A DNA stretch of 64,000 nt, from positions 248,001-312,000 of the forward strand of contig NZ_ASWE01000004.1 of the NCBI RefSeq assembly GCF_000407505.1, in the 5' to 3' direction. Below the pieces are notes generated by a model. The model saw only the letters and a program-made list of their open reading frames with translations. It searched no databases and was not told the DNA's origin. Source of the DNA: Enterococcus phoeniculicola ATCC BAA-412. Its GTDB lineage: Bacteria > Bacillota > Bacilli > Lactobacillales > Enterococcaceae. The translations under genes were made by a program, and so were the position numbers. Positions 54,995 to 64,000 of the stretch are shown here, one piece after another. How positions within the stretch are numbered: position 1 is the first letter of the stretch; every line of letters starts with the position of its first letter.

Positions 54995-56257
54995 GTGGAA
55001 AATAAACAAGTAAAAGTTAGAAGTACTTTAGTAACAAAAGAATATGACTTATATAAGAAAAAAGCAGATAAAATAAAAGCTTTGTTTAAATTTTACCGAA
55101 AAGATATTCCAAATTTTTGGGCGTTAAAAGGTGTCAGTTTCGAAGTTCATGCTGGAGAATCTGTTGGTATTATTGGAATCAACGGTTCGGGGAAATCAAC
55201 ATTATCTAATGTGATAAGTGGAATTATTCCTCCAACTTCAGGTACAATGGAGGTCAACGGCGAAACATCTATTATTGCAATTGGTGCTGGATTAAAGGTA
55301 CAACTGACTGGAATTGAAAACATTCGATTAAAGGCACTAATGTCCGGAATGACTAATAAAGAAATTGATGCAAAAATGGAAGAAATTGTTTCTTTTGCTG
55401 ATTTGGGAGACTTTATCAATCAGCCAGTTAAAAGCTATTCAAGTGGGATGAAGTCTCGATTAGGTTTTGCAATTGCTGTTCATAATAATCCTGATATTCT
55501 AATTATTGATGAAGCATTATCCGTTGGTGATGATACATTTTATCAAAAATGTGTCGATAAAATTATGGAATTTAAAGAACAAGGGAAAACAATCTTCTTT
55601 GTTAGTCATGCCTTGGGACAGGTGGAAAAGTTGTGCGATAAAACCATGTGGATGCATTATGGTGATTTACGTATGTATGGACCGACGGATATTGTGATGA
55701 AAGAATACCGAGCTTTTATCGAGCGGTTTAAGAAACTTTCAAAAAAAGATCAGAAAGAGTATCAAGAAGAAAAAAAAGACGCGCAGAAAGAGTTTACACT
55801 TGAACAGCTTTCTAATAGTTGTCTTTCTGATGGTGAATTAGAAAAGCAAGACTTATCAGATAGTGAGATTCAATCAAATCTTAAACGAACTCCTTTGGGT
55901 GAAAAGATGAGTTTAGTGACTAGTATTATTTTAGTCCTTTCTGTTATTAGCTTATTCTTCTTAACCGTGGTTAGTTTTAGTGGCAGATCGCTCACTTATG
56001 CGTTAGTAAATCCTGTCACTACTTTTAAACAAGCAGGTAACGGAGGAGAGGCAGCTAGAGAAAGATTAGCGAAACAGAAACTTGCCGCTCAAGTAATTCA
56101 TGTAGGAAGCAAGTATAAAGCAAGTAAAGGTGAGTCGCTTGTAGATATTGCTCAAAAACATGATGTTTCGCTAGAAAAGCTAGCAAAATTAAATAAACTA
56201 TCTGAGGATACAGTGCTAACTGAAGACAAGGTTATTAAGATTCCTCTCAATAAGTAG
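54995..56257 (+). CDS. tagH: TagH-like teichoic acid exporter ATPase with C-terminal membrane span and LysM domain
   Basis: About 420 residues. The ATPase domain (first 250) has GINGSGKST (Walker A), [15 protein letters not shown] (signature), [12 protein letters not shown] (Walker B) and FVSHALGQV (H-loop); this is the TagH/RfbE class. The extension contains a charged linker, a single span ([20 protein letters not shown]) and a LysM motif ([17 protein letters not shown] onward) that must lie outside the cell. GTG 54995 follows AGGATG by 6 bases; ATGs at 54962 and 54986 are alternatives. It pairs with the TagG permease. Confidence 0.9.
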   Translation: MENKQVKVRSTLVTKEYDLYKKKADKIKALFKFYRKDIPNFWALKGVSFEVHAGESVGIIGINGSGKSTLSNVISGIIPPTSGTMEVNGETSIIAIGAGLKVQLTGIENIRLKALMSGMTNKEIDAKMEEIVSFADLGDFINQPVKSYSSGMKSRLGFAIAVHNNPDILIIDEALSVGDDTFYQKCVDKIMEFKEQGKTIFFVSHALGQVEKLCDKTMWMHYGDLRMYGPTDIVMKEYRAFIERFKKLSKKDQKEYQEEKKDAQKEFTLEQLSNSCLSDGELEKQDLSDSEIQSNLKRTPLGEKMSLVTSIILVLSVISLFFLTVVSFSGRSLTYALVNPVTTFKQAGNGGEAARERLAKQKLAAQVIHVGSKYKASKGESLVDIAQKHDVSLEKLAKLNKLSEDTVLTEDKVIKIPLNK

Positions 56258-56281
56258 TTTAGAGAGCAAAGGAGAAACAAC

Positions 56282-57091
56282 GTGAAAGAAATAGTCGCAG
56301 TAATAAAAGAACAATTCTTACACATCGGAATGATTTTTCGGATGTCGAGATATGAAGATAAAGCCACCTATCAAAGTCATTATCTGGGACTTGCATGGCA
56401 AATATTGAATCCCGCGATTCAAGTTGGTATCTATTATTTGGTTTTTGGTGTTGGTGTTAATGGAAGCCGGGAGATAAGCGGTGTTCCTTTCTTTGTATGG
56501 ATGCTTACGGGGATTATTGCATGGTTTTACATGAATACTTCAGTATTAGGTGCTTCTAACAGTATTCATCGACAAGTAGGAATGGTTGCAAAAATGAAAT
56601 TTCCAGTAAGTGTTCTTCCTACAATAAATATTGTAAGTAATCTGTCCTCTTATTTTCCAATGATTGGAATTTTATTAGTTACTTTGTTTGTATCGGGTGT
56701 TACTCCGTCCATATATTGGATACAGTATATCTATTACTTTTTTTGTATGATTGTATTTATGTTTGCATTTGGTCTATTAAATGCCACAATCACGGTCTTG
56801 ATACGTGATTATCATATCTTTTTGCAGTCAGTTTTGCGGTTGCTTTTCTATGTTTCTGGTCCAATTTGGGATATTAACAACAGAAACTTACCAGATAAAC
56901 TGGTAAATGTACTAAAACTAAATCCTTTTTATTATATCATCGAAGGATTTCGAGATACATTTTTATCACGAGGCTGGTTCTGGGAAAAAGGAACATACGG
57001 GTTAATATTCTGGTGTATGGTGTTAATTCTTTTAATATTAGGTAGCCATTTACACATGAAGTTTAGAGCAAGATTTGTCGATTATATTTAA
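56282..57091 (+). CDS. tagG: TagG-like teichoic acid exporter permease
   Basis: 269 residues, six spans, ABC-2 membrane subunit: HYLGLAWQILNPAIQVGIYYLVF near the start and the YHIFLQSVLRLLFYVSGPIWDI and LNPFYYIIEGFRD blocks are characteristic of TagG/Wzm. The start is GTG with AAAGGAGAAAC upstream. It is 24 bases after TagH and the last gene of the operon, ending in a 21-bp terminator. Confidence 0.93.
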   Translation: MKEIVAVIKEQFLHIGMIFRMSRYEDKATYQSHYLGLAWQILNPAIQVGIYYLVFGVGVNGSREISGVPFFVWMLTGIIAWFYMNTSVLGASNSIHRQVGMVAKMKFPVSVLPTINIVSNLSSYFPMIGILLVTLFVSGVTPSIYWIQYIYYFFCMIVFMFAFGLLNATITVLIRDYHIFLQSVLRLLFYVSGPIWDINNRNLPDKLVNVLKLNPFYYIIEGFRDTFLSRGWFWEKGTYGLIFWCMVLILLILGSHLHMKFRARFVDYI

Positions 57092-57096
57092 ACGGT

Positions 57097-57147
57097 AAAG
57101 AGACTGGAAAGTCCATCAAAGCTGATGGACTTTCCAGTCTCTTTCAG
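57097..57147 (+). terminator. Perfect 21-bp terminator of the polysaccharide operon
   Basis: 57097-57117 is exactly complementary to 57124-57144 around AAAGCT, with TCTCTTT at the 3' end. Confidence 0.85.
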
Positions 57148-57314
57148 ATTGTCATCAAATAATACAGGCGAGCCTTTTTGCGTTCTCTCAAAAATCAGTT
57201 ATCTACCTCTTTTCATTAAGAAAGTAAGGTGATGAGAGTCTAGCTTCCAAGCTTTAGTCAGTAGAATATTTTGTAAAGCAATCTAGGTCGTTCTTTTTTC
57301 AAGCGTTAAACTAT

Positions 57315-58688
57315 TTATTTTTTTGATAATTTCACAACGACTTCACAACGTGCAGTTTGAGGAAACATATCTACTGATTGTAGATAATCCACAGTAAAGA
57401 CAGTTGTCAGTTCTTTTAAGTCACGTGCAAGTGTAGATACATTGCAAGAGATATAAACCATCTTTTTAGGAGGTTGTTTTTTGAGTGCTGTTAGTAATTT
57501 GCTGTCTAGCCCTGTACGTGGGGGATCAACAATGAGTGCATCGGGTTTAAATCCTTCTTTAAACCATTTAGGTAATAGCTCTTCAGCAGTTCCTACTTCG
57601 TAATGTGTGTTTGAAAATCCTAAACGTGCGGCATTCTCTTGCGCGTTGAAGATGGCTTGTTCAATCGTATCCATTCCTCGCACTTCTTTTGCCAAGCCTG
57701 CAATACTTAGACCAATCGTTCCAACGCCACAGTAAGCGTCCACTACTGTTTCCTCTTTTTTCAAATCAAGTGCTTTGATGCCTTCTTCATAAAGTACACT
57801 TGTTTGCTGAGGGTTTAACTGAAAGAAAGCTCGAGCAGAAAGATCAAATACAACTTGATTGATTTGTTCTTCAATAGCTTCTTTCCCCCATAGATGAAAT
57901 GTATCTTCTCCCATAATTAGTGAAGTTTTTTTACTTTGAACATTTTGCATAATAGAAACAACTTTCGGCAGGCGTTGATTCATTTCTCTGATTAAAGCAT
58001 TCTTCTGTGGAAATTTTGGCGTTGAGGTGATGAATACAACTTGAATTTCCTGTGTTTGAATACCAATACGTACCATAATTGTTCGGAAGATTCCGCTGTT
58101 TTTGCGCTCATCGTAAATGGGTAGTTCATATTTGTTCAAAAGTTGTACGATAGTATTCATAACATTAGTTGTCTGTTTTTCTTGAACGAGACAGTTATCT
58201 ATAGATACCAAATCATGAGAATCCGCACGATACAACCCTGCCTCTACACGCTTTGTTTGAGGATTTTGTCTGAGCTGAAATTGTGCTTTATTTCGATAAT
58301 GCCACGGGTCTTTCATTCCTAGTGTCGGACGTAGTTCGTAGGATGTATAATTTTCAGGTTTGAATTTTTCTAGAGATTGCTTCAATAAATCACGTTTAAA
58401 ATCAAGTTGCGCAGGATAAGAAAGGTGCTGGAGTTGGCAGCCACCACAAGCCTCATACACGCTGCAGGGAGGTTCTACGCGCTCTTTGCTTTCTTTAAGA
58501 ATCTTTACAAGAGTCGCTTCAGCAAATTTTGGCGTCAATTTTGTAATCTTCACTTGAACTTCTTCTTTTGGAAGAGTGTTGGGGACGAAAATAATCAGAC
58601 GTTTATAGTAACCGATTCCTTCGCCATTAATTCCTAATCGTTTAATTTTCAAAGGGATAGTTTGCCCCATTTTCACAATTGTTGTCAT
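57315..58688 (-). CDS. 23S rRNA (uracil-5-)-methyltransferase, RlmCD/RumA type
   Basis: 457 residues. N-terminal TRAM-like domain, iron-sulfur region CSVYEACGGCQLQHL (three Cys close together plus one further on), SAM site VDAYCGVGTIGL and the catalytic SCNVSTLARDL cysteine. It methylates uracil in 23S rRNA (one or both of two positions) or, in relatives, tRNA. AAGGAG precedes the ATG. It is monocistronic and divergent from recX. Confidence 0.92.
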   Translation of the reverse strand: MTTIVKMGQTIPLKIKRLGINGEGIGYYKRLIIFVPNTLPKEEVQVKITKLTPKFAEATLVKILKESKERVEPPCSVYEACGGCQLQHLSYPAQLDFKRDLLKQSLEKFKPENYTSYELRPTLGMKDPWHYRNKAQFQLRQNPQTKRVEAGLYRADSHDLVSIDNCLVQEKQTTNVMNTIVQLLNKYELPIYDERKNSGIFRTIMVRIGIQTQEIQVVFITSTPKFPQKNALIREMNQRLPKVVSIMQNVQSKKTSLIMGEDTFHLWGKEAIEEQINQVVFDLSARAFFQLNPQQTSVLYEEGIKALDLKKEETVVDAYCGVGTIGLSIAGLAKEVRGMDTIEQAIFNAQENAARLGFSNTHYEVGTAEELLPKWFKEGFKPDALIVDPPRTGLDSKLLTALKKQPPKKMVYISCNVSTLARDLKELTTVFTVDYLQSVDMFPQTARCEVVVKLSKK

Positions 58689-58770
58689 AATTTCTCCTTG
58701 CTTATATAAAAATGAACTAAGGATAGTTTACCACAGTTTTTTCGATTTGTGAGAGATTCTATGGTATAGT

Positions 58771-58784
58771 AGAATGTACGTTCG
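58771..58784. promoter_or_regulatory. SOS-box-like site upstream of recX
   Basis: AGAATGTACGTTCG carries GAAT-N4-GTTC, one base from the GAAC-N4-GTTC LexA consensus of Firmicutes. It lies right after a TATAGT -10-like hexamer. LexA control is only suggested. Confidence 0.3.
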
Positions 58785-58799
58785 ATGAGGAGTGATAAA

Positions 58800-59597
58800 A
58801 TGATTACGGTTGTCAGAATTGCAAAGGGAAAAGGTCCTTTTTATACTATTCAGCTATCCGAAGGTGAGGATTTGCGTGTTTCAGAGGATATTCTTGTTCG
58901 TTATCGTTTACTAAAGGGACAGGAAATCTCGGAGCAGACCCTTGATGAGATAAGAAAAAGCGGAGGTTATGATTACGGTTTACAGATGGCGATGAATTAT
59001 TTAAGCTATCAGCTTCGGACAGAAAAAGAAGTTCGGACTTATTTAAAAGAAAAAGAGATTGAGCGAGACGATCGTGATAAAATAGTCATAAAATTGAAAG
59101 AATTAACCTTGATAAATGATTTAGTTTATGGTGAAAGTTATGTCCGTACGCAGGTAAGGATTAGTGATAAAGGTCCTCAAACAATTAGTCAGCAATTAAA
59201 GCTAAAGGGACTAAAACCAGAGGAAATTGAACAAGCACTGACGTTTTATCCTAAAGACTCTCAGATTGAAGTTGCTCAGCATACTGCGGAAAAGAGTTTG
59301 AAAAAAATTCATGGAAAGAGTCAAAGAGAAACCATGCAGAAGGTTAGACAAACGTTGATGCAAAAAGGATTTTCTCCTGATGTAATTACAAGCGTGATGG
59401 AAAGAATTCCTTTTGAAATAGAGGAAGAAGAAGAGTATGCAATTCTAGTACAACAGGCAGATAAGCTGTGGTGCCGTCACGAGCGTTTAGACGCTTCAAA
59501 AAGAAATATGAAGATAAAGCAGTCTCTTTATCAAAAAGGTTACAGTTTCGATGACATACAGCGATATTTGGATGAAAAGGAAGTAAGTAATGACTAA
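58800..59597 (+). CDS. recX: Recombination regulatory protein RecX
   Basis: 265 residues, the long Gram-positive form with several three-helix units. Binds and controls RecA filaments. Conserved parts: YDYGLQMAMNYLSYQLRTEKEVRTYLKEK and DKGPQTISQQLKLKGLKPE. ATG 58800 follows GAGGAGTG; the upstream in-frame ATG at 58785 lies within that ribosome site. It overlaps mutY by 8 bases. Confidence 0.92.
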   Translation: MITVVRIAKGKGPFYTIQLSEGEDLRVSEDILVRYRLLKGQEISEQTLDEIRKSGGYDYGLQMAMNYLSYQLRTEKEVRTYLKEKEIERDDRDKIVIKLKELTLINDLVYGESYVRTQVRISDKGPQTISQQLKLKGLKPEEIEQALTFYPKDSQIEVAQHTAEKSLKKIHGKSQRETMQKVRQTLMQKGFSPDVITSVMERIPFEIEEEEEYAILVQQADKLWCRHERLDASKRNMKIKQSLYQKGYSFDDIQRYLDEKEVSND

Positions 59598-60753
59598 AGA
59601 AAAAATTTGGGAACAATGGGACAAAAAGAAGAAAGAACAATTTCAACAGACGTTCATTGAATGGTATGAACGCGAGAAAAGGAATCTTCCTTGGCGAGTG
59701 AACCAAGATCCTTATAGAATTTGGATTTCTGAAATTATGCTTCAACAGACAAGGGTAGAAACAGTTATTGACTATTTTTATCGATTTATGGAGTGGTTTC
59801 CAACCATTGAAGACCTTGCAAATGCAGCTGAAGATAAGCTTTTGAAATCTTGGGAAGGCTTAGGCTATTACTCGCGTGTAAGGAATATTCAAGCTGCGGC
59901 AAAACAAATTATTGAAGAACATGATGGGAAAATGCCTGATACCATTGAAGAGATTAGCAAGTTAAAGGGAATAGGGCCGTATACTGCAGGAGCAATTGGG
60001 AGTATAGCTTTTGGATTACCTGAGCCTGCAATAGATGGCAATGTTATGCGGGTAGTTAGTCGTCTATTTTGTATAGAAGAAGACATTGCAAAGACTAGCA
60101 GTAGAAAAATATTTGACGAAGCGATGCGCGCAATTATCGATGAGCAACATCCAGGTGAGTTTAATCAAGCCTTGATGGATTTGGGCTCACGTATATGTAA
60201 ACCTACCTCCCCAAAGTGTGAAGAATGTCCGATTCAAACGTATTGTAGCGCTTTTTCAAAGGGCATACAGACTGACTTTCCTGTGAAATCAAAAAAGGCA
60301 AAGCCCAAAAATGTTTACTACTTAGCAGGTGCGATTGAAAATGATGATGGTGAATTTTATTTAAAACAAAGAGAAAAAACGGGTCTTTTGGCAAATATGT
60401 GGACATTTCCACTAATAGAGGTTTCTGAATTTGAGTATCAGACCTATAAAAAACAGTGGGAAAAAGAAGCAGAGATGACTTTGTTTGATTCAGTAGCGGA
60501 AGATGAAGAATTAACAATTTTCCCTGAATACCCTGTAATTTGGCAGAAACGACATTTGGGAGAAGTTACTCATATCTTTAGTCATTTAAAATGGCATATT
60601 CTTTTATTTTATGGACGATCAAAAAAAGAATTTACTACAGAAAATAGGAGTCAATGGCTAGTGCAAAGCGATTTTAACTCTTTGGTATTTCCTAAACCGC
60701 AGATGAAGCTAGTCGAACAACTAAAGAAAAATGAGACGCATGGAAATCATTAG
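59590..60753 (+). CDS. mutY: A/G-specific adenine glycosylase MutY
   Basis: 387 residues. Removes adenine opposite 8-oxoguanine. Helix-hairpin-helix [14 protein letters not shown], catalytic Glu in [13 protein letters not shown] and Asp in AIDGNVMRV, the [4Fe-4S] pattern [17 protein letters not shown] (C-x6-C-x2-C-x5-C), and a C-terminal NUDIX-like 8-oxoG recognition domain (about 255-380). It starts inside recX. Complete and likely active. Confidence 0.95.
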   Translation: MTKEKIWEQWDKKKKEQFQQTFIEWYEREKRNLPWRVNQDPYRIWISEIMLQQTRVETVIDYFYRFMEWFPTIEDLANAAEDKLLKSWEGLGYYSRVRNIQAAAKQIIEEHDGKMPDTIEEISKLKGIGPYTAGAIGSIAFGLPEPAIDGNVMRVVSRLFCIEEDIAKTSSRKIFDEAMRAIIDEQHPGEFNQALMDLGSRICKPTSPKCEECPIQTYCSAFSKGIQTDFPVKSKKAKPKNVYYLAGAIENDDGEFYLKQREKTGLLANMWTFPLIEVSEFEYQTYKKQWEKEAEMTLFDSVAEDEELTIFPEYPVIWQKRHLGEVTHIFSHLKWHILLFYGRSKKEFTTENRSQWLVQSDFNSLVFPKPQMKLVEQLKKNETHGNH

Positions 60754-60848
60754 TAGGCAAAGTAAGAAATTATTGTTATAATAATTTACGATGTCGGTGT
60801 ACTAAACACCCAAACAAAAAACAGGTATCTGTTGAGGGAAGGGTTACT

Positions 60849-61382
60849 ATGCGAGTTCCTAGAGAAGGCGAGTTTGTAACAATTCAAAGTTACAAGCACG
60901 ATGGCAATTTGCATCGGACGTGGCGAGATACCATGGTATTAAAAACAAGCGAGTATTCTATGATTGGCGTAAACGATCATACACTAGTAACTGAGTCAGA
61001 TGGACGACGTTGGGTGACTCGTGAACCAGCAATTGTGTATTTTCACAAAAAATACTGGTTCAATGTAATAGCAATGATTAGAGAAAAGGGTGTTTCATAT
61101 TATTGTAATCTTGCTTCTCCTTATTTACTCGATGAAGAAGCCTTGAAATACATTGATTATGATTTAGATATCAAAGTATTTCCTGATGGTGAAAAACGTT
61201 TGCTTGATGTGGATGAATATGAATTCCACAGCAAAATAATGGAGTATCCTAGTGATATTGATTTTATTTTAAAGGAAAACGTAAAAATCCTTGTAGATTG
61301 GATTAATAATGAAAAAGGCCCATTCTCTGAAGGCTATATTGATATTTGGTATGATCGCTACAAGCAATTGTCACGTAAATAA
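60849..61382 (+). CDS. DUF402 family protein (nucleoside tri-/diphosphatase type)
   Basis: 177 residues of the DUF402 family. Family members such as the staphylococcal Ntdp hydrolyse nucleoside tri- and diphosphates (established knowledge). Conserved aromatic and acidic positions are visible in [28 protein letters not shown] and [35 protein letters not shown] precedes the ATG. It is monocistronic. Confidence 0.88.
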   Translation: MRVPREGEFVTIQSYKHDGNLHRTWRDTMVLKTSEYSMIGVNDHTLVTESDGRRWVTREPAIVYFHKKYWFNVIAMIREKGVSYYCNLASPYLLDEEALKYIDYDLDIKVFPDGEKRLLDVDEYEFHSKIMEYPSDIDFILKENVKILVDWINNEKGPFSEGYIDIWYDRYKQLSRK

Positions 61383-61388
61383 GAAGTA

Positions 61389-61418
61389 ACTGCCAAGAAA
61401 ATTCTTGGCAGTCTTTTT
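61389..61418 (+). terminator. Terminator after the DUF402 gene
   Basis: ACTGCCAAGAA (61389-61399) pairs with TTCTTGGCAGT (61402-61412), followed by CTTTTTG. Confidence 0.85.
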
Positions 61419-61584
61419 GTAGTGTGTTAAATAAGAATAAAGCAAGAATTTGGGAGTTATCATTAAATAATGAAAAAGAAACCATAAAAAAACTTAGCTT
61501 TCCATCTCTTTACATAAAAGGACTACCACCTTGAATTACTAACCATTTGCGGTATGGGGAATACGGAAAAGCGTGTGATATATT

Positions 61585-62022
61585 TTATTGTAGATCTTTT
61601 TCCATACTGAGATGTTCAATTCCTGCATCAATAAACGGTTCGCCATAACTTTTATAACCCATTTCTTGATAGAAGCTAATAGCAGTCTTTTGAGCTCCTA
61701 ATTTAATTTTATTGAAGCCCTGTTCTTTCGCAAATTTTTCTGCCTCTGAAATCAGTTGTTTTCCATAGCCGTGTCCACGAAATTTTTTTTGAACAGCCAT
61801 TCGTTGTAATTTTAATTCATTTTTTTCCAAAGGTAACAAACGAACGGTTGCCATAGCTTCCTGATCATCGGAATAAAGAACGAAATGAACTGCGTAAGCC
61901 TCATCCTTATCAATTTCACGTTGAAGAGGAACACCCTGTTCCACTACAAAGACCTGGTTTCGTATGCGTAATGCATCCAGATAAATCGTATTTAGCGTAT
62001 CTTTTGTTTGAACGACTTTCAT
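61585..62022 (-). CDS. GNAT-family N-acetyltransferase (YjcF/ElaA-like)
   Basis: 145 residues, single GNAT domain: LRIRNQVFVVEQGVPLQREIDKDE at the N-terminus is the YjcF/ElaA signature, KLQRMAVQKKFRGHGYGKQLISEAE holds the acetyl-CoA loop, and FYQEMGYKSYGEPF the C-terminal wedge. ATG 62022 is preferred over GTG 62031, because AGGAGTG is upstream of it. The substrate is unknown. Confidence 0.88.
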   Translation of the reverse strand: MKVVQTKDTLNTIYLDALRIRNQVFVVEQGVPLQREIDKDEAYAVHFVLYSDDQEAMATVRLLPLEKNELKLQRMAVQKKFRGHGYGKQLISEAEKFAKEQGFNKIKLGAQKTAISFYQEMGYKSYGEPFIDAGIEHLSMEKDLQ

Positions 62023-62169
62023 ATTCTTCACTCCTATTCTACTTTAGTATAAACAAAAGTTTTTCATTGGCAACTATCAAATGAGAGAAAAATAACTTAG
62101 ATAGGGTGAGACAAGCTTTTTATAGAAAGATGTTTTATACTTAAACTAGAAAAGAAAGGAGGAAATAGT

Positions 62170-63288
62170 TTGTTTGAAAAACTTCGAAATTCTAAATTAA
62201 TGTTTTGGTCATTAGAGCTTTTAATTATCGCGACTTTCGCGTTTATGTTGACCAAAATTAACTTTTTATTTGCTCCAGTGGGGACTTTTTTCTCTACATT
62301 ATTTGCTCCGGTGCTAATTGCTGGTTTTTTGTTTTACCTTTTAAATCCTATTGTAAAATTTTTGATGCGGTTTAAAATCCCACGAATCTATGCAATCATT
62401 CTTGTATTCGTGCTATTGGTATTGGCGATTGTTTGGATTTTTCTTAGTTTTATCCCCAGTTTGATTAACCAAATATCATCACTGGCTTCTAATATGCCAA
62501 CAATCGTGAAAAATACTCAGGCTTGGTTAACAGAGATGAGCAATCTTCCACTATTTAAAGAAGTGGATATTAAAAAGTATATTGAACAATTAGATTTATC
62601 CTATGGCGATATTATCCAAAACTTTTTAAGCGGCTTATCGAGTGGCTTGGGGTCAATTGTTGGAACGATTGCTTCCACAACAATGGTTATCTTCACCGTA
62701 CCATTTATTTTATTTTATATGCTGAAGGATTCAAAACGACTTGTTCCAAATATAAAACGATTCTTTCCAGAAGCACGACGAACACAGATTGTCGAACTGT
62801 TGGGACAATTAAATCAAACACTTGCGAATTATATCAGTGGTCAGGCAATTGAATGTGTATTCGTTGGAACCTTTACTTTTTTAGGATATCTCATTTTAGG
62901 GGTAGATTATGCATTTTTATTTGGTGTTATTGCTGGATTAACAAATCTTATTCCCTATTTGGGTCCCTATCTAGGGCTTGCCCCAGCATTTTTAGTAACG
63001 GTGTTCAATTCACCTTTTCAAGCGCTAATGTGTTGTGTAGTTGTTTTAGTAGTTCAACAGCTTGACGGGAATATTATCTATCCAAATGTTATCGGAAAAT
63101 CACTTCAAATCCATCCATTAACAATTATTTTAGTATTGTTAGTTGCAGGAAACCTTGCCGGTCTGCTTGGTATCTTTTTAGGAATCCCTTTTTATGCCAT
63201 CTGTAAAACAATTGTGGCTTTTGTTGTAAAGGTTGTTCGAGAAGATTATGGGAAAACAAAAGAAGAAGAGAATCCATTGGAAGAATAG
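62170..63288 (+). CDS. AI-2E family transporter (PerM-like)
   Basis: 372 residues with about eight spans. The soluble loop around 100-155 and the block FTFLGYLILGVDYAFLFGVIAGLTNLIPYLGPYLG are typical. The start is TTG with AAAGGAGGAAAT upstream. Members export small molecules or act as Na+/H+ antiporters; autoinducer-2 export is proven only for a few. Monocistronic. Confidence 0.9.
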   Translation: MFEKLRNSKLMFWSLELLIIATFAFMLTKINFLFAPVGTFFSTLFAPVLIAGFLFYLLNPIVKFLMRFKIPRIYAIILVFVLLVLAIVWIFLSFIPSLINQISSLASNMPTIVKNTQAWLTEMSNLPLFKEVDIKKYIEQLDLSYGDIIQNFLSGLSSGLGSIVGTIASTTMVIFTVPFILFYMLKDSKRLVPNIKRFFPEARRTQIVELLGQLNQTLANYISGQAIECVFVGTFTFLGYLILGVDYAFLFGVIAGLTNLIPYLGPYLGLAPAFLVTVFNSPFQALMCCVVVLVVQQLDGNIIYPNVIGKSLQIHPLTIILVLLVAGNLAGLLGIFLGIPFYAICKTIVAFVVKVVREDYGKTKEEENPLEE

Positions 63289-63326
63289 TTTATATTGCAA
63301 TGGAATTCGCTTTATGATAACATTTT

Positions 63327-63357
63327 AACGTGGCTACTTTTAGCCACGTTTTTTTCT
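63327..63357 (+). terminator. Terminator after the AI-2E-family gene
   Basis: AACGTGGCTA (63327-63336) pairs with TAGCCACGTT (63341-63350), then TTTTTC. Confidence 0.85.
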
Positions 63358-63396
63358 ATAAAAAACAAATGAAAACTATAAGGAGAGAATGCTATT

Positions 63397-64000
63397 ATGA
63401 ATGCTGACCCTGACAGTCAGTCGCTATTAGCGCAAGTTTTACTATTAGTTGTTTTAACACTGATTAACGCCTTTTTGGCTGCTTCAGAGATTGCGGTGGT
63501 TTCAATTAATAAAAACCGTGTGGAGCAAAAAGCTGGGGATGGAGATGTAAAATCACAAAAACTACTAAAAATACTGCAAGACCCAAATAATTTCTTGTCA
63601 ACAATTCAAGTCGGAATTACTTTGGTTAACATTTTATCAGGAGCATCATTGGCCGATACGCTATCTGTGAAACTAGCACCCTATCTTGGCGGTGGTAGTG
63701 CTGGGAAAAATATTGCGAATATTATTGTCTTAGCAATTTTAACGTATGTGTCCATTGTTTTTGGAGAGTTATATCCAAAAAGAATTGCGCTAAACAAGTC
63801 AGAAGAAGTAGCAAAAGCAACTTCTGGGTTTATCAGAGGGATTGGAATTGTAGCCAAGCCGTTTGTCTGGTTGCTATCTGCTTCAACGAATCTATTATCT
63901 CGTCTAACACCAATGGAATTTGATGATGAGGACTCTAAGATGACGCGTGATGAAATGCGGTATATGTTGGAAACTGAAGGTGTTTTAGATAATGATGAAT
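63397..64000 (+). CDS. DUF21/CBS-domain (HlyC/CorC-type) membrane protein, N-terminal part
   Basis: The first 201 residues of a protein cut by the window end. The DUF21 membrane domain is clear: LINAFLAASEIAVVSINKNRVEQ, FLSTIQVGITLVNILSGASLAD and SIVFGELYPKRIALNKSEEVAK. CBS domains and a CorC-HlyC domain should follow outside the window. AAGGAGAG precedes the ATG. The family includes magnesium and cobalt efflux proteins; the older hemolysin label is not supported as function. Confidence 0.92.
   Translation, partial: MNADPDSQSLLAQVLLLVVLTLINAFLAASEIAVVSINKNRVEQKAGDGDVKSQKLLKILQDPNNFLSTIQVGITLVNILSGASLADTLSVKLAPYLGGGSAGKNIANIIVLAILTYVSIVFGELYPKRIALNKSEEVAKATSGFIRGIGIVAKPFVWLLSASTNLLSRLTPMEFDDEDSKMTRDEMRYMLETEGVLDNDE

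Overview
The window is a low-GC Gram-positive chromosome segment, most likely from the Enterococcaceae (Enterococcus or a close relative). The pointers are an AT-rich composition, strong AGGAGG-type ribosome binding sites with frequent TTG and GTG starts, a complete liaF-liaS-liaR set, teichoic-acid-type tag genes, an LCP protein, a manganese superoxide dismutase and a LevR/sigma-54-controlled lactose/cellobiose-family PTS. No ribosomal RNA, CRISPR array or prophage is visible. Both ends cut a gene: a DEAD-box helicase on the left and a CBS/DUF21 (HlyC/CorC-type) membrane protein on the right.

Layout. 1-8300: helicase end, then a LevR-type activator, a textbook sigma-54 promoter, PTS IIB-IIA-IIC genes and three small satellite genes (one DUF3284), then an Eis-type acetyltransferase. 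8300-13400: a tRNA-Arg(CCT), an ArsR repressor with a clear operator, an ABC-2 exporter pair, an acetyltransferase, and a PlcR/Rgg-like TPR regulator with a divergent 23-codon peptide gene missed by ordinary gene calling. 13400-17850: aminopeptidase, TetR regulator, flavodoxin, methionine aminopeptidase, YihY. 17850-26000: teichoic-acid-type synthesis (TagO, TagB-like, TagA, a GT4+TagF fusion, an XcbB-like protein and a GT-C membrane glycosyltransferase). 26000-32000: mltG, greA, liaFSR, a TrkA/KtrA-like protein and a HesB-like protein. 32000-42300: GtrB, a hydroxyacid dehydrogenase, a DUF1189 protein, GtrA, sodA, a large GW-repeat GH25 lysozyme, and an IS110-family insertion sequence with structured non-coding flanks. 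42300-44700: a second GtrB-like transferase, dapF and a cold shock gene. 44700-57150: a polysaccharide operon (initiating phosphosugar transferase, glycosyltransferases, polymerase, TagD, LCP, UDP-galactopyranose mutase, flippase, TagH with a LysM tail, TagG). 57150-64000: rlmCD-type methyltransferase, recX, mutY, a DUF402 protein, an acetyltransferase, an AI-2E-family transporter and the partial DUF21 protein.

How it fits together. The window is dominated by cell-envelope construction. TagO, TagA, TagB and TagF sit in the 18-25 kb block, whereas TagD (CDP-glycerol supply), TagGH (export) and LCP (wall attachment) sit in the 45-57 kb block. I therefore infer that the two blocks cooperate in making a glycerol-phosphate-containing wall polymer, with galactofuranose and Wzx/Wzy chemistry also available. 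GtrA, two GtrB-like enzymes and a GT-C transferase could add side-chain sugars outside the membrane. LiaFSR, MltG and the GH25 lysozyme also act on the cell envelope.

The least explained item is the short peptide gene at 11705-11634 opposite the TPR regulator, which has the architecture of a cytoplasmic peptide-sensing quorum system.
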